From: Prillingera fragicola
Lineage: Eukaryota; Basidiomycota; Tremellomycetes; Trichosporonales; Trichosporonaceae
Reading direction: 5' to 3'
DNA: 64,000 bases
Assembly (NCBI GenBank): GCA_002335605.1
Contig: BEDY01000003.1
Span: 310,001 to 374,000 of the forward strand
Shown here: positions 32,944 to 43,847 of the stretch, piece after piece
How positions within the stretch are numbered: position 1 is the first letter of the stretch
Layout of the letters: every line of letters begins with the position of its first letter
Notes under the pieces: generated by a model
Database searches by the model: none
What the model was told of the DNA's origin: nothing
What the model saw: the letters and a program-made list of their open reading frames with translations, nothing else
Translations under genes and position numbers: made by a program

Positions 32944-34827
32944 TCAACTGCAGCCCTTGGGCCTGTTGCTGATGCAGACCGTCTGTTCGATCTGACCGAA
33001 AAGCGCATTCTTGAATTGACAGCTGTGATTCTTGCCGAGCAGCCACTTGAGAAGCCACAACTGCTGACCCCAGTCGGCCGTGTCTAGGAATTGCCGGAAG
33101 TAGGGCTGTGCCTCTTCAAATGAGGGAGTGTTGCCATCGTCAAAGCGAGGTGGGCAAAAGTAGTTGGGCAACCGGCAGCCATTGTTTGCCGACCATGAGA
33201 GATAGACGCTCTTGATCTTGAGCGAATTCCAGTTGTTAGGAAGGCGGTTAAGACCGTTTTGGCGGAGATGGACATATGCCTCTTCATAGGCATCCTTGCT
33301 GGCGGCATGGTCGTCATTGATCTTGAGGTCTCCTCGGCACGCCCGCTTGGAAAGGCGATTGGTTTTGCTGGCTCCCAGCATTCCTGTTGGCGTCAGCAAC
33401 CATTCTGTTGGGTCTCAGTTACCTGCAGCGGCTTCGTGTTCTCCAGCCAGACAGAGACGAGCGTAATCGCGCTCAGTGGGCGAGGGTTTCTTGCAGCCAA
33501 AGATCATGCCCGCGATGGCTTGTTCGGCAATCTTGGTAGTCGAACAATCGCCGCGCTCGATACGCTGCGCCCAATCCACTACCAAATCACTCGAGCCAAC
33601 CGAGAGGTAGTCCAAGTCGAGTGAGATGTTGTAACCAAGGCGACCGGCTGCATGGGAGACCTGCACGGCTTGCCATCCTGTAGCGGGGTCGATCCACACA
33701 CTCTCATTGTCTCGCCGAGGAACTGTGGCTCTGAGACGGCTAGGACTAATAGGTACAGTGGCGCTGTCGTCGTGCCCCGTATCGTTACCGTCCTCTTTAC
33801 AAGCTCCGTCTTGGCGGTCCTTGCATTTACGAACACAACGCTTTTGTGTCCGGCGGCGACTCGGGGAAGGCATCACTGATCGGCGCTGAGGAAACTGGCA
33901 CCCACTCAAGGGCATAAACCAAAGCGGCTGGGTAGGAAGAGCGATAGCTGGGTCCTCCAGGAGCGGCAGGGACGGATTCGCAGAGTAAGGAGGCGGGTCA
34001 TCGCTGGTAATCACAATCTGAACCTCTGCAAGGAAAATGGTGGTTTGATAATCCGCGTTTATCTCGTACCGACGGCGATGATCCAACGCGAGGTCGATAT
34101 AATAGGCTAGAACCTCGGTGGTCATTGACAGCTGGGGTGTGTGACTAGGCAGGGTGAACATGACTGTGACGTCGATGCCCCTGTCGAGTTCCAATGCCCA
34201 CCGTGTGTCGCCACCTCGGGTGGCAGTGAAGCCTCCTGCAACGTTGCGAATTGTTTCCACGGCTTGGGCCAGCCTCTCATTCTCTGGCCCAAGACCAGGT
34301 GACGCCGTGATTTCTGCCAGATTCCCCAGCTCATTCTGGTACACCTCTCGTTCCGCATTGCTCCCTTGACGGAAGGTTTCTGCCAGGTAATACGAAGGAG
34401 GTGCGACATGCGGTATAGTGGGATTGTAGTCGGTCCTCTTGACTGGAGTCTGAAAGCGAGCGGCTGCTCCTAGGTCATTTGCGGGTATCTCCTTCTGGTC
34501 CATCGTCGATTCCTGCAACAACGCGGCGCCAGGTACGTGACCATTGCCAGTCGCTACATTTGCACCTCCTTGGCCAGTGGGGTGATGGCTCATGCTGACA
34601 ATTGACGACCTCTTCTGGGATCTCGTGGTTGCCAAGTCGCGCATAGGGAGGGACATTGGTGACGTCGAAAGGATCGTGTCGCTGGCCGGCGGCGGGTTGT
34701 TCAGCGGCTTGTCCAGCTGGACGCGAGGTTGGTTGATCGGGCCTGCTACCACTTGGGTGAGCAGCAGACTGAGCAGGGCCACGAGGGCACAGGCTCGAAA
34801 GAGCGCTTGATAGATTGCCCATCCCAT
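32944..34827 (-). CDS. Secreted multi-dibasic-site precursor protein, paralogue B (614 aa)
   Basis: Exons in transcript order 34827-33423 and 33383-32944, joined by a 39-nt phase-1 intron at the position equivalent to that of paralogue A. The ATG at 34827 yields a signal peptide (LFRACALVALLSLLLTQVVAG). Dibasic sites: KR at 130-131 before TDYNP, RR at 371-372 before DNESVWIDPATGWQAVQ, and KR at 481-482 before a C-terminal 132-residue piece. Other segments shared with A are GGFTATRG (about 198), LSVGSSD, GDC, IAGMIFGCKKPS, LPNNWNSLKIKSVYLSW, and the terminal VCISNRPKGC. Divergence is high in the Pro/Ser-rich pro-regions and low in the last two pieces, which suggests that the mature product comes from the C-terminal half. 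Function unknown; the pair is probably an old tandem duplication. Confidence 0.8.
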
Positions 34828-34960
34828 TGTCGACGCTAACAAGCAGTGGCAGAACAAGTGCTCTGATGTAAGTAAAGGCCGTCTGCGTCAAGAACTTACG
34901 CTCTGGTTATGAAGCAGCTGGGGTTTCTGGAGGAAGACCTAAACCTGTCAGAATCGGCAC

Positions 34961-34966
34961 TTTATA
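34961..34966 (-). promoter_or_regulatory. TATA-box candidate of paralogue B
   Basis: TATAAA on the minus strand (within CATATAAAGTG) lies about 135 bp before the start codon at 34827. A possible 5'-leader intron (GTAAGT...ATCAG, about 34859-34902) lies between the two. Confidence 0.35.
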
Positions 34967-34971
34967 TGCAC

Positions 34972-37900
34972 TTCAGAGAGGTAGCCAAACATCGATCTGA
35001 AACAGCATGCAGCGCGCACTGGTCGGAAACAATTTCAAGCGTCAAGCTGGAAGCTGGAAGACGCGCACGCGCCGACGTGAAATGGTGCGAGTGAAGCAGT
35101 CACCGTCCGTGATAGAGCAGACGACGCAGTCATTGAAGTGATTGGAGTGAAGCCTCGTTTGACCTGGCAATTTGACGCGTCGTGCGCCGGAATGCTGTGC
35201 CTGGTTCAGTGTTCTGATGTAGGGATGTTGCCGAGAGCCCGAAGTGCCTGTGCTCTGTGCCACGCTCTCCTCTTGTCTTCCACGACTGGTCGACTGGTGG
35301 ATCTCGGAGGCATTCGGAGAGCTGTTACTCAGTGCCCACATCGTTTCAACCCATGCTGGGGCAGGTCGTTTCAGGCAAATCGGGCAGGTGATCTTCATCT
35401 ATTACGTTCTGATCCCTGAGCAATGTCCTGTAGAATGCCAAACTCACCGGCATGTCACTGCCACCCCACTCATGTGCGCCGAGTGTCCGATGACACGAGT
35501 GGTGCTCTTGGCGCTTAGGTGTCAAGTTTGTCGGACACTTGACGCTGGTGTCCGATGTGCCTCCGTTAGGAACCAGGGGCAGCCGGAACGTGCACATACC
35601 GTGCTGCTGGGAGCCATTACCCGCCGACCTGCTACTCGGAGATCAAGCATCAAGTGAGGTCTTTGGACCCAACAATCCTTGCCAGACCACTCTCACCGAG
35701 ACGATTGCCAATGACCGTACTGGCCGTGGACACTTTGGAAAAACCTGCCTCGTCGCATGGACCAATTCCAGTGTTGCGTCCCACGGGTACGAGACTTGAC
35801 AGTCACGCTTGATTAATTTCCATCAAGACTGAGAGAGGGACGCGTTGTGGACAGGCAAGATCTCGGTCAGTACCTGAAGAGCGGCGAAGAGCGAAACGTG
35901 GTGTGAACATGCCGAATAGAGTGTTTGGAGCTGCAGTTGTGCTCGTTGTGCGGAGAATGGAGGAGACTTAGACAGTTGCTTTACAAACGGGGCAGTGTCG
36001 ATACGGTGAAGGGATGCAGAAGCCGAAGAGAGAGCGAATGTAGAAAGTTGACATGGAGACAATGGCCAGTCACCGCCATCACCGCTCCATCTGCGGATGT
36101 TTTTTTTTTTTTTTCATTGAGCCGGTTCGCCGATGCACGTGCATTCATCGACTGGACGGCTGAAGGCAAGGATAGAGCGTATCTCCATCCACCACAGGGC
36201 TCATAGCATGCCTGCTACCAGCGGTCGGCTGGCTGCACTACCAACTTCAGTGGGTACATTGGGACAGAGCCATGTCATGGCGGAATCTCGGCCAGCAGCG
36301 GAGAGAGCGACCACGGTGGCAAACACTGCTGCCACAGCAGGGAAGCCTGACCACAATATTGCCCCAATGCAGGCTGGCAGCCGCTTCTAGATGTGAAAGG
36401 TCGCTCTGGCGTCTCCTCACAGCGTGCATTATTCTGATTTTTTTAGCTATTTTTCTTAGGACCGCAGCTTACTGAAGTCGCGTCAAGGCCATCGTGGCCT
36501 GGCAGTCTGGAGTAGGCTGGTGGCTCTGTTCAGGAGCCAGCTAGTAGCTTAACCCCAAGAACTGATTCTTGAGGGAGCCGGGATATGGAGGTATCAGCAT
36601 GCGAGCAGGAGGAATTACCACCAGCAAGTCGCTGCATGCACAAGTTGTCGAGGATGTGTCGGAGCATTGAGGCGAACGTTTGGTGGCTCGAGTGGCCATT
36701 TGTTGGTCAATTTTGGGAAGTGGTTGCAGCTGCAGCGCTCAAATTCCAAAGGCACCATTCATCATTTGGTACAAGTACACATTAGAAAGAAGAGGCCAGG
36801 TCCGATACAGGTAGGAGTACAATATGAATACACTGGTGGTCACACTTGTCGTACACTAAGTCGTACACTGGTGGTACACTGGTGATACACTGGTGGTACA
36901 ATAGTCGAACAGGTGGTGGTACAGGTTGGCGATTATAAGTGCCACGGCGAGAAGGTCGAAGTGAGAAAGGCGCCAGTGCTCGACCTCGAGGGTACCCTAG
37001 GGGGTGGGCAAGAGGAAGCCAAAGCTCGACGAAGGTACCCCAGCAAGCTGGGGTTCAACCTCGAAGGTGTCAATGACTGTACCAAGGAGCGACCTCGGTA
37101 GAGTCAAGTGCCTGGAGAAAACAGCTGGTCTCGAGCGAGCGGGCGTGTGAACGCGGCTCAAGCTCGATCGAGTAAGAGGTGCAGCGACGAGTGGCCGCGA
37201 GGCAGACTCGAAGGTGACTCTGTACTCTAACCTTGGGTTCCGGGAGGGAAGCCACTGTTGCTCGACCATGGTGACGGGGAAGGACAAAGTCGACTTCAGC
37301 AGCATGGCGGAGAGCGATCTCCAGACGAGACACTGGCGATGACGATGCCAGAGGGCACAGGCGTGGGGCCGAAGAAGGGGAGGCAGGCGAGGTGCAAGGT
37401 GCAGCGGCGAGCCGGGGTCTTGACCAGTGGCAAGAACGAGCCAAAGGACAATCCGTGCCGAGGTAGGTAGAAGGCAGCACGGGCCAAGAACGAGCAAGTC
37501 AGTCTTGAAGAGGTAAAGAGCGGACGCCACTCGATGTGGCAGTGGTGTCGAGTCGAGGCCAAGGTGGCAGTCGAGCCGAGGTCGAGCGTGTCGGTGACGA
37601 GGCGAACACGGTCGAAGTGTGGGCGAGTCCACCAGAGCAGCAGCATGCTGGTCAGTGGTTAGCTGGATAACGGGGCTAGCCGGTCGGTTGTCGATAGCTG
37701 GTAACGGGTGCTACCCGGTCGTGTCGATGTCGAGAGTGTCGAGATCCAAAGTCGAGGTGGTCGTCCTCGAAGAGGGGACGGAAGTGCCGTCAGCCTCAAG
37801 AAATGGCCGGTCTTCTCGGGATGGCACGTCTGCCACACCGAGAGAGCCGACATGAAGAAGGCAAGCGGCCGGTCTGCTCGGCATGGTACGTCTACCACGC

Positions 37901-38002
37901 CGAGAGAGAGCCGAGTCGAAGAAGCCAGCCAGCCGAGTCGAAGAAAAAAAAGCTCGGCTGGTAAGCGGAGTCGAAAACGGGATGAGTGGTGAAAGAATCG
38001 CC
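34972..38002. other. Gene-poor region, 3 kb
   Basis: ORFs are short and lack features. It contains a 16-base T run near 36102, an 11-bp tandem repeat (36829-36924) and, from about 37,000 on, G/A-rich DNA with many dispersed GTCGAG words. No RNA gene is seen. Confidence 0.5.
36829..36924. repeat. Imperfect 11-bp tandem repeat
   Basis: The unit GTACACTGGTG is repeated with small changes (TACACTGGTGG, GTACACTAAGTC, GTACACTGGTG, ATACACTGGTG, GTACAATAGTC, GTACAGG) over about 96 bp. Confidence 0.75.
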
Positions 38003-39724
38003 TCAGGCGATGATGGCTGTCCGCTTCTGAATGTGAAGCGGAGCAGTCCGGCCGGCAGACCACCAAGCACCCTCAGCGGCGGTGACCGTTCCGCGGCGAG
38101 CTGGGCGAGGGCGCTTGGTCGGTGGCTCGCGGTAAGGAGCCGGCACGGTGGGGGGCGAGCGGGGGCGGCGAGTGCCCGTTGGGCGGGCCACCGAGAAGCG
38201 ACCATCCTGCTGGGCCTCGGCCAGGGTGAGCGTGACCGGGGCGCCGGTCTCGGGGGAGGCAGAGCGGGTTGCCGCTGTGGCCATGACGATGGCGTCCTCT
38301 GGAGCGTACCCGAGCTGCAGAAGCATCACCCCCTGCTTGAGCTCGCGGAGGCGGTCGCGCTGGTCGGGGGTGGGGTGGAACGGGGCCCTGGTGGGGCTCG
38401 TGGACCTCGGAGGAGAGGGCGAGCGACGACCGCGAGACCACGACTGAGCGCGAGCGGTCAGGGAGTGGCGGAAGCCACGCTTCAAGTCCTCGTTGGAGAC
38501 CTTTGACGCCAGCTTGGCGTCGAAGACCTTCCACGCCTCCATGCGGAGACCCTTGAGCAGCGCGTCCTTGTCCACGGGGTCCAAGGCCTCGTAGCCAGGG
38601 ACAGCCTGGAGCTCAGTCACGGCAAAGAGGTGGGCGGCGTGGTCAAAGTCCTTGGCCTTGACTGCGGCCAGGATCTTGAAGAGAGGGCGAGAGTCCTCGA
38701 CCTCGCCGACAGCGCTCTCGACGGCCGGGAACGTGGCGGCAGGGATCTCGGCCAGGCCACCGAGGGCCGAAAGAAGCTCGGACTCGGAGACGAGGTGGTG
38801 GGGCTGGGCTGCCGAGGGCTGAATCTCACTCTGGGCAGTGAGGCGGCCAAAAGCGAGGTCTCGAGCCTCGAGCCGCGAGTTCCGGTAGGGGCGAACCTCG
38901 GTGGCAGCCACCGACGGGCGAAGCGAGCTGGCGGGTGGGCCGCCGATGCAGCCCATCTCGGCGACGACCGAAGTCGGGCGCGGGCCCAGGCTCTCCTCCG
39001 AGGAAACGGAGGAAGGAGAGTCGGGGGGCGCGAGGGCCCTGGCGGTGGCGGAGGACACGGTGCGGACGCGGGGGGCGGAGCGCGGGAGCAGGCCGGTCGG
39101 GTGAGGAGGAGGAGTCGGGGCACGAGCGCCGGGAGGAAGTGTGAAGTCGACAGCGCGCTGCTCCCCGATGGTCTGGAGGGGAGAGGGGGTGCGGACGAGG
39201 GTGTCGACCTCGATCTCGGCCTTGGTGGGGCGGAGAGCGCCGGCGCGGCGAGTGGAGCCGACAATGGCCGTGGGGGGGCGAGGAGTGGAGGTGGCGGTCG
39301 GCGGAGCTGCCATGACGCGGCGGGGGGTGGGGGCGGCGAGGGGAGCGGCGTTGGTTGGGGAGGGACGGCCCACAACATTGCCGGCCGGAGGAGCGACGGG
39401 GACAACGCGGCGGGTGGTGCGGAGGGAGGAGGGGACGGCGGCGCCTGTGGCGGAGGCGACGGGGCGGGTCGTGCGGAGGGAGGAGGAAGCAGCGGCGACG
39501 GTGGAAGTGCGGCCGTTGCGCAAGGCCGCCTGAGCACCCCAAGGAGCGTCAAATGGCTTGACACTGCCAGGGGCGCACGAGGTCGCCGTGTAAGCGGAGG
39601 GGGGGCGGCGAGCAGCGGGCTCCGGACGAGCGAGAGACGAGGCGGTGGGAGCCTTGGCGGTAGCGGCGCCACCCTCGGGCGTGGCGATGCCGTTGCGGGC
39701 AAGCAGGCGCTCCAGCTTGCCCAT
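38003..39724 (-). CDS. Hypothetical low-complexity Ala/Pro/Arg-rich protein (573 aa)
   Basis: A single open frame from the first in-frame ATG (39724). The frame remains open upstream to an acceptor-like CTGACTCCCCAG ending at 39845 (reading YKTNQNVLG just after it), so a further 5' exon is possible. The N-terminal 350 residues are disordered and rich in A/P/T/R with repeated SSLRTTR blocks. A helical region follows (FKILAAVKAKDFDHAAHLFA, LLKGLRMEAWKVFDAKLA), then an SR/SP stretch, and near residue 461 the block LKQGVMLLQLGYAPEDAIVMA. The C tail is basic (KRPRPARRG). No domain recognised. Extreme GC content creates long shadow frames on the opposite strand. It is the first of a run of similar minus-strand genes. 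Confidence 0.65.
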   Translation of the reverse strand: MGKLERLLARNGIATPEGGAATAKAPTASSLARPEPAARRPPSAYTATSCAPGSVKPFDAPWGAQAALRNGRTSTVAAASSSLRTTRPVASATGAAVPSSLRTTRRVVPVAPPAGNVVGRPSPTNAAPLAAPTPRRVMAAPPTATSTPRPPTAIVGSTRRAGALRPTKAEIEVDTLVRTPSPLQTIGEQRAVDFTLPPGARAPTPPPHPTGLLPRSAPRVRTVSSATARALAPPDSPSSVSSEESLGPRPTSVVAEMGCIGGPPASSLRPSVAATEVRPYRNSRLEARDLAFGRLTAQSEIQPSAAQPHHLVSESELLSALGGLAEIPAATFPAVESAVGEVEDSRPLFKILAAVKAKDFDHAAHLFAVTELQAVPGYEALDPVDKDALLKGLRMEAWKVFDAKLASKVSNEDLKRGFRHSLTARAQSWSRGRRSPSPPRSTSPTRAPFHPTPDQRDRLRELKQGVMLLQLGYAPEDAIVMATAATRSASPETGAPVTLTLAEAQQDGRFSVARPTGTRRPRSPPTVPAPYREPPTKRPRPARRGTVTAAEGAWWSAGRTAPLHIQKRTAIIA

Positions 39725-41217
39725 GGTGGTGACACCAGAGGGACAGAGACGTCCCTGTGCCTTGGTCTCCACCGAAGAGGGTGCGCGAGGGGCTACCTTG
39801 CGCACCGACTTGGCAGGGCCAAGGACGTTCTGGTTGGTTTTGTACTGGGGAGTCAGCGCCGAGAAGGGGATGGGAGGGAAGAGAGTGGGCAGGTCAAGCC
39901 GTGGTATGAGTAAGGAAGAGGGCGAGATGGAATGAGAAAGAAAGTGAGGTGGGGTGAGAAAGAAACTGGAGTGGGGTGGGAAAGGAAGCAGTGTGCGGTG
40001 GGAAATGTGGAGTGTGAGGATCAGAGGATCAGACACCACAAGGAGAGGTTTGGGGTGGGGTGATCACGAGAAAATACCGATCGATGACGAGAGCGGTACT
40101 GACAATGGTAGACATGTTTGATGAAGTGTTTGAAATGGTTTGAATAAGGCAAAGCGTGGGGGTGTGGAAAAGCTTGCTTGCTTGTACTGAGGATGGGGAG
40201 GTGGGTGCGTTGAAAGAAAATCAATCGCGCCAGAATGAGGGGGTATTTATCCCATTTTTTTTTGCTCATCCATGGCGACTGGTTTCTTTCTGGCATCGTA
40301 TGGCCCATCTCCACCGGAAAGCAGCAAAGGCAACAGCTCTCCTGCAGTCCTTGCAGCCTGGAAGCCACTTCGGACTGGATTAGACACACACGATTTAGCG
40401 CGAATGAATGGGTTTCAGCTGAATCTGTCAAGCCATCTCGTGTTCGCACTGCCAATCGCCACCGGCTTGCTTGTACCCGGCTAGTATTTCCACCAAGACG
40501 GACACCTCTCCCATAAACTCTGAGCAGCGTTGATGAGGTGTTGACGATGACTCAGAAAAAATGAGAACAAATGGTGGCAATTCGTGCCCAAACGGTCAGG
40601 GCGGGGGCGCAGCACCCACAGCCTCCCAGTCAGAGCGGCACCTGCTGCAGCCCCGACGGTCCTTTTGTGCACTTGTGGCTGGTCAGCAGCTGTAGTTGAG
40701 ATTGTTCGTGTGCCTTGCTACGATCATGGATGCCAAGATGCGCGCTATCGACACAAATTGCATGCCCTGCTGCGGATTCTAGATCGCTCTAGAGACATGG
40801 CAACCTCAGGAAATTGTCAGTGCCTGTGCGTGGGGATTGTGGTGACAGGCAAGGTCTCCGTCGTGCAACACCCAGCTGCAGTCTACAACCGCAGATCACC
40901 ACCGTTGACGTTGACAACTGAGGCCTCCATGAGTCGTGGGCAGACTGTACGACTCTCTTAGAATTTTCCAAACCAAAATCGAAGCAGTATAGCAGCAGCT
41001 AGCAGCAGCAGACCATCCAGCAGAGACGAGCTCTCCTCAGCAAACAGTCGGCTGTGGGTGGCAAATGCAAGGCACAGCAAGCGTCCATCCCCACCAACCT
41101 CAGCGCCATACCACGAACAATCCTCAACGCCGAATGAATGCTCATTGGACAAGCAGGACACATGTGCGTCCTACACACATCCTTAGTGGCGCAAACACCA
41201 ATATAGTGGCTACACTA
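39725..41217. other. Upstream region of the low-complexity gene, up to the transposon
   Basis: The 300 bp before the gene are C/T-rich on the coding strand (leader-like), followed by about 1 kb with nothing recognisable. Confidence 0.5.
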
Positions 41218-42574
41218 CAGTACCCGCCAAAAAGTTAGTTGAATTCTGGAACCAAACAAAGTTAGCCCGGGTGCGAGAAACTTGATTTCTCGCCCCACAA
41301 GCTACATAGCTTCCTGTACTTTGGAGTATGCATAGTTCACATCCCACCATGCGTACCCAGCGATTCTCAGAGGGAGACAGAGCCTCCATGCTTGTGGAGG
41401 CGAAGTATACCTCAGTGAAGGCTGCAGCAGACCTATTCAACTGTTCCAAAGCCTACATCTACTCCCTTCGCAAGAAGCTCGCTCTCAATGGCTCGCTGGC
41501 CACCCTACCTCGCTCTGGACGCCCCTCGAAGTTAAATGAGCACAATCTGTGGACTATTGCTCGATTGGCACGCCGAAACAGACGCCTCAGCCTCATTGAG
41601 CTTCTTCCTCTCCTCAAGGAGCATGATATCAACATCTGTGTCACCACTCTGAGGTCTGCTCTTAAGTCCCAAGCGATGCGCCGCTGCATTGCACGCCGCA
41701 AGCCCTTCCTTGACAAGGTCAAGAAGCGACACAGGGCTAGCTATGTTAGGTGGGCCAGGACAGTCAACTGGGATGCAGTCATCTACACAGATGAAGCACA
41801 AGTCAACTTGTATGCTAATCGGCGCATATGGGTCACCCGAACACCCTCTGAGGTCTGGCTTGACTCCTGCTTGGCCCCAGCTCTGCGCAAGACCTGTAAT
41901 ACCATGGTTTGGGGGGCTATCTGGCATGGGGGGCGATCCCCACTGGTTATTCTTGACCTGTCAGCATCAGAGAGCCAGAGGAATGGCTTCAACTCGAAGC
42001 TGTACATCCAGCAGGTGCTCAGACCTATCCTTGGTCCTCAATGGCGGCGAATGGTTGCTTCCTGGCGAGGCTATGGGACCCCCTGCTATGTCCTAGAAGA
42101 TGGATCTCGTATCCACACTTCCAAAGCTTCAAGGGCAGTCTCCATGGGCGAGTTCAGGATGAGGTTCTTGCCACACCCTGCCAATTCTCCAGACCTGAAT
42201 CCCATTGAGCATGTGTGGGCAGAGGTCAAGCGGCGGCTGAACCTCCTCTCACCTCCCCCAGCTAACGCCAAGGCAGTTTCAGAGGCTGCTACTCGCATCT
42301 GGGATGAGCTGCCACAGAGTTTCATAGACAAACTCATCAGGAGCATGAAGAGGAGGATCAGGGCAGTGGAGAAGGCTCGAGGTGGCGCCACCCACTGGTG
42401 AGCCACATGCACGAAAATTCATACCAAATAACTACAATATCTATACTCTATGCATGCAAAATTTTGAGTCTATGCATGCAGAATTGAGGAAACCGCTCAA
42501 AATCTTCAGAACGCGCGACTTAGTTCGAGCTCCGAAAGTGCCACTTTTGTCAACTGACTTTTTGACGGGTACTG
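41218..42574 (+). mobile_element. Tc1/mariner-superfamily transposon, 1357 bp
   Basis: The ends are 25-bp terminal inverted repeats (41218-41242 and 42550-42574), both starting CAGTACCCG and differing at two positions. TA dinucleotides flank both ends (41216-41217 and 42575-42576), as expected from TA target-site duplication. One uninterrupted transposase ORF fills the interior. Intact ORF and near-identical ends suggest recent or current mobility. Confidence 0.92.
41328..42401 (+). CDS. Tc1/mariner-type DDE transposase (357 aa)
   Basis: Cut-and-paste transposase of the element at 41218-42574. The N-terminal helix-turn-helix pair reads RFSEGDRASMLVEAKYTSVK, AAADLFNCSKAYIYSLRKKL, then a GRPSKL hook. 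The DDE_3 catalytic core has Asp155 (YTDEAQVNL), Asp258 (YVLEDGSRIHTSK) and Glu294 (NSPDLNPIEHVWAEVKRR). There are 35 residues between the second Asp and the Glu, one more than in classical Tc1 DD34E. The C-terminal tail is basic. No intron and no stop are present. ATG at 41328 starts the frame; 41349 (MRTQRFSEGD) is an equally plausible start. It probably acts in the nucleus. Confidence 0.93.
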   Translation: MHSSHPTMRTQRFSEGDRASMLVEAKYTSVKAAADLFNCSKAYIYSLRKKLALNGSLATLPRSGRPSKLNEHNLWTIARLARRNRRLSLIELLPLLKEHDINICVTTLRSALKSQAMRRCIARRKPFLDKVKKRHRASYVRWARTVNWDAVIYTDEAQVNLYANRRIWVTRTPSEVWLDSCLAPALRKTCNTMVWGAIWHGGRSPLVILDLSASESQRNGFNSKLYIQQVLRPILGPQWRRMVASWRGYGTPCYVLEDGSRIHTSKASRAVSMGEFRMRFLPHPANSPDLNPIEHVWAEVKRRLNLLSPPPANAKAVSEAATRIWDELPQSFIDKLIRSMKRRIRAVEKARGGATHW

Positions 42575-43847
42575 TAGCAGCAGGCATCAGCGTTACACGA
42601 TCGTGTCTTGGATCCCAACTCCTAGTGCCTCCGAACATCGGCCGCAGTCGGGTCCTGGGTTTGTCTGAGACTCGTCGCAGGGCGGTGTGTGGCACCGGCC
42701 GACTAAGACCGTGTCTACACTGCTGCAGTGAGCGCTTAGAGACTGTGGACGGATGCGATGGATCATGGCAGGTCTGGGACGGTGCGGGGAATTCTAGTCG
42801 CCGCAACTGGCAGTGACAAAACAGGAGGTGAGGCCAAACACGATTTTAGGCGTGGGGTTTGTTTGGTCTGCTGCTCAGTGCAGTAACAGAGTTCCAGGCT
42901 TGCAAAAATCGGACGATGCTCAACCAAGCACGGCTGACCCGTGGCTGCCACATGGTTTGGATGTAAACAAAGGTCGACGCCTGGGTGGATGTAAACAGCG
43001 CGTCAACACGGCAAACTGGGCCGGCAGTCTCTGATCCTGACGCGCACGGATGTGATCAACATTGCGCCTGCTCTCTACGCCTGCAACGAGGGCTGTGTGC
43101 ACCGCGTGCACTCAAAATAATTTTCTGGTTGCTGTTTGGCTGCTGAGAGAGCGCTCACAGGTCCATGAAGCACTGTTGATGGGAGAGTGCTCATCGGCCA
43201 CCATGTGGTAGACATGGACGACAGCTACGACAGTGTGACCGCCGACTGTAGGCCCAGGAGGCAACACTTCGTGCAGGACACATTGACGTCATCTGTGCAG
43301 TGCAGCTCATCGTTCAAGCAGCCGAGGCGACGGGCTGCATTTCCGGCGGCGGCAATGTCGCCGCTGCGTCGCTACAGCCAATGTTTGGTCCCATCCCTCA
43401 CGTGGCCGGCTGACGGCCCGACAGTCTTTGGTTTTTGATTTTAAAATTGCTCTCTCTCTACGAATCGATTGTCTGAACACTTTATCTTTGACTGGCAAGA
43501 GCTGTCGGGTGTTGATGCTTTGCTGGAAGGCGAGAGCCTTGACGCTGGACAGATTCTGCAAGGAATCCATGAGTGTGGCACTTTTATTCAGTTTTCAAGA
43601 CCATCGCGAGAATTAGAATACATTCGACAACAAAAGGCTATGGAGCCAGCAATAACAGCAAAAATCGTGTACTGACACAACAGTGGAGAATTATGAAGAC
43701 AGGCCAAGTAGTGGCGACTCAGAGAGGCAGTGCAGAAACGCAGAGCAAACTGAGGTATGTGGGCATCAGGTGTGGTACTCGACCAGCGAGTACCCGAGCA
43801 CCGTGGCGGGGGGTATGGCAGAAAAAGGAGAAATGAAGAGAAGAGGG
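42575..43847. other. Intergenic region, 1.27 kb
   Basis: Nothing beyond short random ORFs is seen between the transposon and the stop codon of the next minus-strand gene. Confidence 0.5.

Noticed and set aside
35042..35398. Minus-strand ORF starting with MKITCPICLKRP, RING-finger-like CPIC
   Set aside because: No further cysteine/histidine pairs at RING spacing, and no supporting exon; a chance CxxC.
38630..39913. 427-codon plus-strand Gly/Arg/Ala-rich ORF
   Set aside because: Shadow of the minus-strand low-complexity gene; its composition is what antisense of Ala/Pro/Arg-rich coding gives.
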